In this document: positions 8,006 to 15,728 of the stretch, in pieces
How the letters are laid out: each line of letters starts with the position of its first letter
How positions within the stretch are numbered: position 1 is the first letter of the stretch
The notes under the pieces: model-generated
Databases searched by the model: none
What the model was told of the DNA's origin: nothing
What the model saw: only the letters and a program-made list of their open reading frames with translations
Source of the DNA: Halomonas sp. TD01
GTDB lineage: Bacteria; Pseudomonadota; Gammaproteobacteria; Pseudomonadales; Halomonadaceae
Assembly: GCF_923868895.1 (NCBI RefSeq)
Contig: NZ_OV350343.1
Location: 1,674,001 to 1,738,000 of the forward strand
Direction: 5' to 3'
Length of the DNA: 64,000 bases
Made by a program: the position numbers and the translations under genes

Positions 8006-9457
8006 ATGAGCTTTATCGAAAAGTGGTTACACGATGCAGTACCCACCCTGGTGGGTGGCGAGTGGCGCAAGGGTCAACAGACCTTTGCCGTTGATAACCC
8101 CGCTACCGGCGAAACGATTGCCCGGGTTGCCGATTTAGGCGCTGATGATGCCCGCGACGCAGTGGCCGCGGCATATGCCGCTGGGCCAGCCTGGCGAGCA
8201 ACGCCAGTGAAACAGCGCTCGGCATTGCTGCGCCGCTGGTTTGATCTGATCAATGAACACGCCGATGACTTAGCCCGCTTGATGACCCTGGAGCAGGGCA
8301 AGCCGCTAGCGGAAGCCAAGGGCGAAGTGACTTACGGCGCCTCATTTATTGAGTTTTTCGCTGAAGAAGCCAAGCGTATGGCCGGGGAGACCCTACCCAG
8401 TCACGGCGCGGATAAGCGTCTACTGGTGCTGCGCGAGCCGGTCGGTGTGGTGGCAGCGATTACGCCGTGGAACTTCCCGCTGGCGATGATTACCCGCAAG
8501 TGCGCCCCGGCCTTGGCCGCGGGCTGCACCGTGGTGATTAAGCCCGCCGAAGCTACGCCGTTAACCGCGTTGGCAACAGCTTACTTGGCGCTTGAAGCAG
8601 GCCTGCCAGCCGGCACCATTAACGTGATTACCGCCTCAAAACCGGCAGCGGTGGGTGAAGTGCTCACCACCGACTCTCGGGTGCGTAAAGTCTCGTTTAC
8701 TGGCTCGACCCCGGTGGGTAAACACCTGCTCGCTCAGTGCGCTAGCACAGTGAAGAAAACCGCTATGGAGCTGGGCGGCAACGCGCCGTTTATCGTCTTT
8801 GATGACGCTGATGTGGACGCCGCCGTAGAAGGGGCGATTGCCTCAAAATTCCGTAACGCCGGGCAAACCTGCGTGTGTACCAACCGCTTCCTGGTACAGG
8901 ACGGTGTTTACGACGCGTTCGTCAGCAAACTGACCGAGCGTGTTAGCGCGCTGAAGGTCGGCGATGGTTTAACAGAAGGCAGCACTATAGGCCCGCTGAT
9001 TAATCAAGCGGCGGTGGAAAAAGTGCAGCGTCACGTTGACGACGCGGTGAATCATGGTGCGCGACTGCTCTGCGGTGGCAAGCCCCACGCCGCAGGCGAG
9101 CGCTTCTTCACACCCACGGTGCTTGCTGACGTAACCACCCAGATGGCGGTGGCCGATGAAGAAACCTTCGGGCCCGTCGCGCCAGTGTTTCGTTTCCATC
9201 GTGATGAAGAAGCGATTGCCATGGCCAACGATACACCGTTTGGCTTGGCGGCCTACTTCTACGCCACGGGTTACCGCCGTATCTGGCACACCATGGAGCA
9301 GTTGGAATACGGCATGGTTGGCGTTAATGAAGGGCTGATTTCTACCGAACTGGCGCCGTTTGGCGGCGTGAAAGAGTCTGGATTGGGGCGTGAAGGTTCC
9401 CATCACGGCTTAGATGAATTTACTGAACTGAAGTACGTCTGCGTTGGCGGTCTATAA
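8006..9457 (+). CDS. gabD: Succinate-semialdehyde dehydrogenase
   Basis: A 483-residue NAD(P)+-dependent aldehyde dehydrogenase that oxidises succinate semialdehyde to succinate, the last step of GABA degradation. It shows PWNFPLAMITRKCAPALAAG, FTGSTPVGKHLL, the base glutamate in MELGGNAPF and the catalytic cysteine in NAGQTCVCTNRF (the Cys-x-Cys pair seen in GabD). The C-terminal GGVKESGLGREGSHHG is also typical. Two adjacent ATGs (8003, 8006) are possible; the second has better spacing from AGGAGA at 7995-8000. gabT follows after 8 bp, so they form an operon, probably controlled by the divergent MocR protein. Confidence 0.93.
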   Translation: MSFIEKWLHDAVPTLVGGEWRKGQQTFAVDNPATGETIARVADLGADDARDAVAAAYAAGPAWRATPVKQRSALLRRWFDLINEHADDLARLMTLEQGKPLAEAKGEVTYGASFIEFFAEEAKRMAGETLPSHGADKRLLVLREPVGVVAAITPWNFPLAMITRKCAPALAAGCTVVIKPAEATPLTALATAYLALEAGLPAGTINVITASKPAAVGEVLTTDSRVRKVSFTGSTPVGKHLLAQCASTVKKTAMELGGNAPFIVFDDADVDAAVEGAIASKFRNAGQTCVCTNRFLVQDGVYDAFVSKLTERVSALKVGDGLTEGSTIGPLINQAAVEKVQRHVDDAVNHGARLLCGGKPHAAGERFFTPTVLADVTTQMAVADEETFGPVAPVFRFHRDEEAIAMANDTPFGLAAYFYATGYRRIWHTMEQLEYGMVGVNEGLISTELAPFGGVKESGLGREGSHHGLDEFTELKYVCVGGL

Positions 9458-9465
9458 GGAAAACG

Positions 9466-10740
9466 ATGATGAATAACCAAGAATTGAACGAACTGAAAAA
9501 CCGCTACGTGGCCAACGGTGCCGCCACGCCGACAACCCAGTTTGCCGAGCGCGCTGAAAACGCCGAGTTGTGGGATGCCGATGGCAACCGCTGGATCGAT
9601 TTTGCGGGGGGGATTGGTGTTCTGAACCTGGGCCATCGCCATCCAAAAATTGTCGCGGCCGTAGAAGCGCAGCTTAAAAAAGTCATGCACACCAGCGCGG
9701 CGGTGATCTCCTACGCCCCTTACGTGCAGCTGTGCCAAAAACTTTGTGAACTGACGCCGGTGCGTGGCCCCGAGCGTAAAGCAATGCTGGTTAATACCGG
9801 TGCTGAAGCGCTGGAAAACGCCGTGAAAATCGCCCGCGCCGCCACTGGCCGTACAGGCATTATTACGTTCGATGGTGCTTTCCACGGCCGTACCATGATG
9901 ACGCTGGCCATGACTGGCAAGGTACTGCCCTATAAGAACGACTTCGGCCCCATGCCGGGTGATGTGTTCCGCGCGCCGTTCCCCAACCCGCTGCACGGCA
10001 TTAGCGAAGAAGCATCGCTAGACGCTATTCGCACGCTGTTCAAAACCGATATTGCCCCGCATCGCACGGCGGCCATCGTGATTGAGCCGGTACAGGGCGA
10101 AGGCGGTTTCTACATCGCCTCACCGGATTACCTGAAAGCGCTACGTGCGCTGTGTGACGAGCACGGTATTCTGCTGATCGCCGACGAAGTGCAGTCTGGC
10201 TTTGCCCGTACCGGCAAGCTGTTTGCACTCGAACATAGCGGTATTGAAGCGGACATCCTCACCACCGCCAAGAGCCTGGCGAACGGCATGCCGCTATCGG
10301 CGGTTGTGGGTAGTGCCAAAGTGATGGACGCCTCTGGCCCCAACTCCCTGGGTGGCACCTACAGCGGCAACCCGCTCTCCTGCGCAGCGGCGCTGGCGGT
10401 TATCGAGGTGATCGAAGAAGAAGATATCTTGGCGCGCAGCGAACAGATGGGCAAAATGCTGGCCGAGCGTTTTGCGGTGTGGGAAGCGCGCTTCCCCGCC
10501 GTTGCCCACGGCCGCCAGTTAGGCGCCATGGCTGCCTTTGAACTGCTCAACAGCGAAGGCAAGCCCGATACAGCACTCACCGGTGCGCTGTGTGCCAAAG
10601 CCCGCGAGAAAGGCCTGATCCTGCTCTCCTGTGGTTTCTACGGCAACAGCATCCGCATTCTGGTGCCGTTAACCGTCTCTTCTGCAGTATTGGAAGAGGG
10701 GCTGAGTATTATCGAGGAGTCTCTGGAAGCGCTTAGCTAA
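9466..10740 (+). CDS. gabT: 4-aminobutyrate--2-oxoglutarate transaminase
   Basis: A 424-residue class III aminotransferase that converts GABA and 2-oxoglutarate to succinate semialdehyde and glutamate. Motifs are NTGAEALENAVKIARAATGR, FHGRTMMTLAMTGK, IEPVQGEGGFY, IADEVQSGFARTG and the PLP lysine in TTAKSLANGMPLS. Length and pattern match GabT closely. The first ATG is used, with AAGGA five bases upstream. It is the distal gene of gabDT and ends only 9 bp from the convergent photolyase gene, with no clear terminator between them. Confidence 0.94.
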   Translation: MMNNQELNELKNRYVANGAATPTTQFAERAENAELWDADGNRWIDFAGGIGVLNLGHRHPKIVAAVEAQLKKVMHTSAAVISYAPYVQLCQKLCELTPVRGPERKAMLVNTGAEALENAVKIARAATGRTGIITFDGAFHGRTMMTLAMTGKVLPYKNDFGPMPGDVFRAPFPNPLHGISEEASLDAIRTLFKTDIAPHRTAAIVIEPVQGEGGFYIASPDYLKALRALCDEHGILLIADEVQSGFARTGKLFALEHSGIEADILTTAKSLANGMPLSAVVGSAKVMDASGPNSLGGTYSGNPLSCAAALAVIEVIEEEDILARSEQMGKMLAERFAVWEARFPAVAHGRQLGAMAAFELLNSEGKPDTALTGALCAKAREKGLILLSCGFYGNSIRILVPLTVSSAVLEEGLSIIEESLEALS

Positions 10741-10749
10741 ACCGTCCTT

Positions 10750-12330
10750 CTAGGTATCACCCAACCCGTCATCGCCAAACAGTGAAAGCTGTTGGTGATT
10801 GGCGGGTTTTGCTTTTTTAGCGCGCTTAGCGGGAGGTCGTCGCTGACTGGCGAGCTTATCCACAATGGCTTGGCTGGATTCCCTGGCCTCTGGCGTGCGT
10901 CTTAGTTCGTATAGCATCTTTTTCCAGTACCGCGCTTCGGCTTCAAAATCGTTGGGGATGGGGTAGTCGACGCCCGGTTGAAAGCCGAACCGCTGGCGTA
11001 GGCTTTCGGGTAGTGCCCAGGGCTTAGCGCGCCATTCCAAGGGCAGGGGCGCTAGTTCTGGCACCCAGCGGGCGACGAACTCGCCTGTGGGGTCGTTATC
11101 TTCCGCTTGCTTGATCGGGTTATATACCCGCAGCGCGTTAGTGCCTGTGGCGCCTGCTTGCATCTGCACCTGGGGGTAGTGAATGCCCGGTTCGAAGTCG
11201 GTAAACAGACGTGCCAAGTGCAGCGCGGGTTCATGCCAGTGCAGCCCTAGGCCGAAGGTGGCGTGGGAGAGCAACATGGCGCGCATGCGAAAGTTAAGCC
11301 AGCCGGTAGCGATAAGACTGCGCATGCAGGCATCGACCAGCGGCACCCCGGTTTGGCCACGCTTCCAAGCGATGAGGTTAGGGTGGTTGGGATCGCGCTC
11401 CCGCAGGCCGCGCAGCGCCGGGTGCAGCGTTTGATGCTCGATACTTGGCTCACTTTCCAACTTCTGAATAAAGTGGCAGTGCCAGTAAAGTCGCGAGGTG
11501 AAGGCGCGTAGTGAGCGGGCCCAGGCGGTATCGTCGGCATGCTTCTGCCGCTGACGGCGTAACGACTGGACAACTTCGCGCATGGAAAGCGTGCCCCAGG
11601 CCAAATGCGGTGAAATCCGTGAGCCAAACTCCCACGCTAACAGCGGCTTAGACAGCGAGCCGCGATAACGCCGCCCGCGTGCTTGCACAAAACTACGCCA
11701 CAGTGCGCGGCCTTCGTTGCGCCCGCCCCGCTGGCGCTGGGGGCAAAGTGTGGTATCAAATCCCAGCGTTAAGGTAGGAAGCTGCTCAACGTTAAGGTGG
11801 TGAAAGGCTTCCCAGCCTGGGGCTGCTTGGGCGCTTTGCGGCGCGTGGCAGGTCGGGGCAGACATCAGCGTTTCCCAGTGGCTCTCCCAACGGGTTTGGT
11901 GCCCAGAGCGGCTGCTAAGTCCTCGTACTACACCGTGCTGGCGGGCTTCCCGCCAAGCTACACCGTTGGTTTGGCACCAAGCATGCACCTGTTTATCCCG
12001 CTCAAAGCTCCAGGCGTTGCCCGTTTCCTGATGAGAGTGAAGGGCAATGTGGCCGTAGTGAGCTTTTAGGGCGTTCAGCAAATCGACAATATCACCTTGC
12101 CAAATACATAGCGGTAGGCCAATGGCCTCCAGTGCGTTGGAAAGGTCGATTAGAGCGTCAGCGGCAAACTGCCAGTGGCGCAGGGCGCTATCAGGTGTTT
12201 GCCACTGGCCAGGTTCAATCGCAAAAACAGGCAGCACAGGGCCAGCCGCCGATGCACTGGAAAGCGGCGCATGATCATGAATGCGCATATCGCGTTTGAA
12301 CCAAACGACCTGGATGGGTGCCTTAGCCAT
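10750..12330 (-). CDS. Photolyase/cryptochrome-family FAD protein with atypical FAD-site segment
   Basis: A 526-residue photolyase-family protein with an N-terminal antenna domain (VVWFKRDMRIHDHAPL) and a C-terminal FAD domain (RGQTGVPLVDACMRSLIATGWLNFRMRAML and RVYNPIKQAEDNDPTGEFVARWVPEL). It may repair cyclobutane dimers with blue light or act as a light sensor. The usual N-G-G-W-Q-W region near the flavin is replaced by HYPQVQMQAGATGTN, so the first Trp of the E. coli electron-transfer triad is absent. The C-terminal tail is basic (PAKRAKKAK). The ATG at 12330 follows AGGA; an upstream in-frame start would add 11 residues. Repair activity is not certain. Confidence 0.8.
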   Translation of the reverse strand: MAKAPIQVVWFKRDMRIHDHAPLSSASAAGPVLPVFAIEPGQWQTPDSALRHWQFAADALIDLSNALEAIGLPLCIWQGDIVDLLNALKAHYGHIALHSHQETGNAWSFERDKQVHAWCQTNGVAWREARQHGVVRGLSSRSGHQTRWESHWETLMSAPTCHAPQSAQAAPGWEAFHHLNVEQLPTLTLGFDTTLCPQRQRGGRNEGRALWRSFVQARGRRYRGSLSKPLLAWEFGSRISPHLAWGTLSMREVVQSLRRQRQKHADDTAWARSLRAFTSRLYWHCHFIQKLESEPSIEHQTLHPALRGLRERDPNHPNLIAWKRGQTGVPLVDACMRSLIATGWLNFRMRAMLLSHATFGLGLHWHEPALHLARLFTDFEPGIHYPQVQMQAGATGTNALRVYNPIKQAEDNDPTGEFVARWVPELAPLPLEWRAKPWALPESLRQRFGFQPGVDYPIPNDFEAEARYWKKMLYELRRTPEARESSQAIVDKLASQRRPPAKRAKKAKPANHQQLSLFGDDGLGDT

Positions 12331-12360
12331 GCCGTATCCTGGTGGTTGGGGTTTGCTCGG

Positions 12361-12424
12361 CATAACGCCTATTTCCCATAGAGCTTATTTGCCATAGAAC
12401 TTATTTTTCATACCGCTTATTCGT
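12361..12424. repeat. Degenerate 16-bp tandem repeat upstream of the photolyase-family gene
   Basis: Four units with exact 16-bp period begin at 12361, 12377, 12393 and 12409. They share the pattern CATAnnGCTTATTnnn; a fifth CATA at 12425 starts a decayed unit. The array lies 31-94 bp upstream of the start of the minus-strand photolyase-family gene, where its promoter should be. Function unknown. Confidence 0.75.
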
Positions 12425-12516
12425 CATAAAACCATGACGTTACCATCAAGGGATAGACGTCGTAAGCGGCAGGCCGCTACGCTAGCGTGTTAGACAAACT
12501 CAATAGGAGAGAGTGC

Positions 12517-12819
12517 ATGTATATCGCCATGAACCGTTTTCGGATTGCCCCGGGCCGCGAAGAGGATTTTTTAGAGGTATGGCGCAACCGCGATTCTCAC
12601 CTGGATGAAGTGCCGGGCTTTAAACAATTCCAAATGCTGCAGGGTGAAAGTCAGGAAGATCACACCGTGTTTATCTCCCACAGTGTATGGGAATCGGAAG
12701 AAGCCTTCCGCGCCTGGACCAAGTCAGAAGCGTTCCGCAAGGCTCATGCTAACGCCAAAGCACCGGAAGGTATCTACCTTGGTCCGCCTAAATTTGAAGG
12801 GTACGACGTCGTGCTATAA
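12517..12819 (+). CDS. IsdG/HmoA-like antibiotic-biosynthesis-monooxygenase-fold protein (candidate haem monooxygenase)
   Basis: A 100-residue single-domain protein of the ABM ferredoxin-like fold. Residues matching the IsdG catalytic triad are all present: Asn6 (in MYIAMNRF), Trp67 (in AFRAWTKS) and His77 (in RKAHANA). The string WESEEAFRAWTKSEAFRKAH is close to the haem-degrading HmoA/IsdG branch. It may open haem to release iron. The ATG at 12517 follows AGGAGAG. It is a single gene divergent from the photolyase gene and ends in a 10-bp inverted repeat. No haem uptake genes are seen in the window, so the haem role rests on motif alone. Confidence 0.75.
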   Translation: MYIAMNRFRIAPGREEDFLEVWRNRDSHLDEVPGFKQFQMLQGESQEDHTVFISHSVWESEEAFRAWTKSEAFRKAHANAKAPEGIYLGPPKFEGYDVVL

Positions 12820-12826
12820 AGAGAGG

Positions 12827-12856
12827 GCTACCGCACGTTTAACCCCGTGCGGTAGC
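12827..12856. terminator. Perfect 10-bp inverted repeat between convergent genes
   Basis: GCTACCGCAC (12827-12836) pairs exactly with GTGCGGTAGC (12847-12856) around a 10-base loop. It lies between the convergent ends of the IsdG-like gene and the N-carbamoyl amidohydrolase gene, so it may serve both. There is no clear T-run on either side. Confidence 0.6.
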
Positions 12857-12866
12857 GCAAAGCCAT

Positions 12867-14132
12867 TTAGGAAAACTCAGCGGCATTGAGCATTGCGTGC
12901 AGCAGCACGTTACAGCCAGCGTGCACATGCTCTGGAGTGGCGCTTTCAATCTCGTTGTGGCTAATGCCGTCCTTGCAGGGAACAAAGATCATTGCAGCGG
13001 GGGCGACACGACCGACGAACATGGCATCGTGACCAGCACCGCTAATGATATCCATGTGCGATAGGTTGAGTTGCTCGGCCCCTTCGCGCACTGCATCAAC
13101 ACAGGCTTTATTAAAGTGCTCAGGGGCAAAATCTGCGGTGGGCGTTAATTCATATTCCAGCCCATGACGTTGGCAAATTTCTTCGACGGCCGTCGCTAAG
13201 GATTGACCCATCGCGACGAGAGCTTCTGGCTCCCAGTGGCGCATATCCAACGTCATTTTCACCTGCCCAGGAATGACGTTACGCGAACCAGGATGAAGCG
13301 TCATACAGCCGACAGTACCGCGCCCGTGGGGCTGATGATCAAAGGCAATTCGGTTAAGGGCTTGGGTGACTTCCGCCGCGCCCATCATGGCGTCGCGACG
13401 CAGGTTCATTGGCGTGGGCCCAGCATGGGCTTCAAGTCCGGTTAGGGTTAAATCAAACCACTTTTGACCAAGCCCACCGATAACCACGCCGATGGTGGTG
13501 TCGGTATCTTCTAAAATCGGCCCCTGTTCGATGTGCGGTTCAAAGTAAGCTTTAATCTCACTTGGCGAGACCTCATCGCTACCACGATAGTGAATGGCAT
13601 CCAGTGCATCACTCACTGTGACGCCATCGGCGTCGGTGCGCGCCATCATGGCGTCAAATTCAAGCACGCCAGTAAACACCCCAGAACCCATCATGCAGGG
13701 AGGGAAGCGACAACCCTCTTCGTTAGTCCACGCAACGACTTCAATGGGCGATTTTGTAGTGATGTTGTGTTCATTAAGCGTTCGGATCACTTCTAGACCG
13801 GAAAGCACCCCAAAACAGCCGTCGTATTTGCCTCCAGTGGGCTGGCTATCCAAGTGGCTGCCCGCCATGACGGTTTTGGCTGTTGGATTGCTTCCTTCCC
13901 GGCGGGCAAAAATATTACCGATATTATCAATTCGAATGGTGCAGCCTTCAGCACGACACCACTGGATAAATAGATCACGTCCCTGTCGGTCAAGGTCCGT
14001 CAGCGCCTGACGATTAACGCCGCCCTTAGCCGTCGCGCCCAGCGTTGCCATTTCCATCAACGATTGCCAAAGACGGTCACTGTCGGTGCGTAAAGTGGCT
14101 AGCACAGTATTCGGTTCTACAAGCGAGTTCAT
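12867..14132 (-). CDS. M20-family N-carbamoyl-beta-alanine/L-amino acid amidohydrolase (HyuC-like)
   Basis: A 421-residue zinc amidohydrolase of the hydantoinase/carbamoylase family. Metal-binding motifs are GSHLDSQPTGGKYDG, AWTNEEGCRFPPCMMGSGVFTG and EPHIEQGPILE; the dimerisation-domain segment GLEAHAGPTPM and late SGAGHDAMF follow. Members remove the carbamoyl group from N-carbamoyl-beta-alanine, N-carbamoyl amino acids or allantoate. The gene is divergent from beta-alanine transaminase, so beta-ureidopropionase activity is the best guess. The ATG at 14132 is chosen because AAAGGA lies six bases upstream; an in-frame GTG at 14156 has none. A nitrilase-type enzyme for the same reaction is encoded at 37.4-38.2 kb, so the true substrate may differ. 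Confidence 0.8.
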   Translation of the reverse strand: MNSLVEPNTVLATLRTDSDRLWQSLMEMATLGATAKGGVNRQALTDLDRQGRDLFIQWCRAEGCTIRIDNIGNIFARREGSNPTAKTVMAGSHLDSQPTGGKYDGCFGVLSGLEVIRTLNEHNITTKSPIEVVAWTNEEGCRFPPCMMGSGVFTGVLEFDAMMARTDADGVTVSDALDAIHYRGSDEVSPSEIKAYFEPHIEQGPILEDTDTTIGVVIGGLGQKWFDLTLTGLEAHAGPTPMNLRRDAMMGAAEVTQALNRIAFDHQPHGRGTVGCMTLHPGSRNVIPGQVKMTLDMRHWEPEALVAMGQSLATAVEEICQRHGLEYELTPTADFAPEHFNKACVDAVREGAEQLNLSHMDIISGAGHDAMFVGRVAPAAMIFVPCKDGISHNEIESATPEHVHAGCNVLLHAMLNAAEFS

Positions 14133-14329
14133 GAGCATTCCTTTATGAGTTAGCACATATAAAGCTGGCGGCTGACCGTTTTTATTAATTTGTTATCTGC
14201 CAGCGTAGAGATAAACGTCTGCTTGTTACGTATAAATTCTCTAACGTGAACACAAGAAAAGCGTAATTTTATAAACATGTTCAGTGGCGCATGCTGAGGC
14301 TATGTCTCATAGCGATGGAGCTGGACACC

Positions 14330-15697
14330 ATGTTTGGCCTACAAAACAACACGACCCCTCAGGCGTTTATTGACGAAGAAAACGCTTCTCCCAGCGTGCT
14401 TAATCAGCACTTTTGGATGCCGTTTAGCGCTAACCGTGATTTCCGTGCCAACCCGCGCATGATTACTGGCGCGGAAGGGCGCTATTACATCGATGACCAG
14501 GGCCGTAAGCTGTTTGATTCACTCTCTGGCTTATGGACCTGCGGCGCGGGCCACAATCGTGAAGAAATTCAAAAAGCGGTGGCGGCGCAGTTGGGTACCC
14601 TCGACTTTGCGCCAGGCTTTCAAATTGGCCATCCGCTGGCGTTCAAACTGGCGGAAAAAGTGGCGAGCCTTACACCTGCTGGCTTGGATCATGTGTTTTT
14701 CACTAACTCTGGTTCAGAAGCCGCTGATACCTCTGTCAAAATGGCCAAGGCCTACTGGCGGCTAAAAGGTAAGCCCGAGAAGACACGCATGATTGGCCGT
14801 GCCAAGGGCTATCACGGGGTGAACATTGGTGGCACCAGCCTGGGTGGTATCGGTGGCAATCGTAAACACTACGGCCAATTGATGGACGTAACGCATCTGC
14901 CGCACACGCTGCAGGCAGGTCACACCTTCACCCGTGGTCAAGCCGAAACCGGCGCTGAACTTGCTGATGCGCTGCTTGATCAAATCGCCCTGCACGATGC
15001 ATCCACCATTGCGGCGGTGATCGTTGAGCCGATGTCTGGCTCTGCTGGGGTGATTGTGCCGCCCAAAGGCTATCTGGATCGGCTGCGCGAAATCTGTACC
15101 GCCCACGATATTTTGCTGATATTCGATGAGGTAATCACTGCTTTTGGTCGCAGTGGCGCAACCACCGGCGCAGAAGCGTTTGGTGTTACGCCGGATATCA
15201 TGAACGTTGCCAAGCAGATCACCAACGGCGCTATTCCTATGGGCGCGGTGATTGCTTCCAGTGAAATTTTCGACACTTTTATGCACGCTGGCGGCGCCCA
15301 ACACGCTATTGAGTTTCCTCACGGTTACACCTACAGCGCCCACCCTGTCGCTTGTGCGGCTGGCTTAGCGGCACTCGAAATGATGGAGCGTGACAACTTC
15401 CCCGCTCAGGTAAGTGCTATCGCGCCCGCTTTTGAGCAAAAGCTGCACGCTCTAAAAGGCCGCAATCACATTGTTGATATTCGTAACTATGGCTTAGCGG
15501 GTGCACTTCAATTGGCGCCCCGAGATGGCGACCCCACCATTCGCCCTAGGGATGCCCATTTAGCCTTGTGGGAAGCTGGGTTTTACGTGCGCTATGGCGG
15601 CGACACGCTGCAGTTCGGCCCTCCGTTTGGCTCCACAGACGCTGAGTTAGAGCGGCTGTTTGATGCCGTTGCCACCACCCTGGATTCGTTGGCATAA
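14330..15697 (+). CDS. oapT: Beta-alanine (omega-amino acid)--pyruvate transaminase
   Basis: A 455-residue class III aminotransferase that moves the amino group of beta-alanine to pyruvate, giving malonate semialdehyde and alanine. Signature stretches are NQHFWMPFSANRDF, FDSLSGLWTCGAGHNR, FTNSGSEAADTSVKMA, IFDEVITAFGRSG and the PLP lysine in NVAKQITNGAIPMG, all as in Pseudomonas omega-amino acid:pyruvate aminotransferase. The ATG at 14330 follows GGAG; two upstream in-frame starts lack a site. The downstream acylating dehydrogenase (31 bp away) uses its product. The divergent carbamoyl hydrolase makes its likely substrate. Confidence 0.9.
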   Translation: MFGLQNNTTPQAFIDEENASPSVLNQHFWMPFSANRDFRANPRMITGAEGRYYIDDQGRKLFDSLSGLWTCGAGHNREEIQKAVAAQLGTLDFAPGFQIGHPLAFKLAEKVASLTPAGLDHVFFTNSGSEAADTSVKMAKAYWRLKGKPEKTRMIGRAKGYHGVNIGGTSLGGIGGNRKHYGQLMDVTHLPHTLQAGHTFTRGQAETGAELADALLDQIALHDASTIAAVIVEPMSGSAGVIVPPKGYLDRLREICTAHDILLIFDEVITAFGRSGATTGAEAFGVTPDIMNVAKQITNGAIPMGAVIASSEIFDTFMHAGGAQHAIEFPHGYTYSAHPVACAAGLAALEMMERDNFPAQVSAIAPAFEQKLHALKGRNHIVDIRNYGLAGALQLAPRDGDPTIRPRDAHLALWEAGFYVRYGGDTLQFGPPFGSTDAELERLFDAVATTLDSLA

Positions 15698-15728
15698 CCG
15701 ACTGACCTAAATTTCAGAGAGTTTAAAT

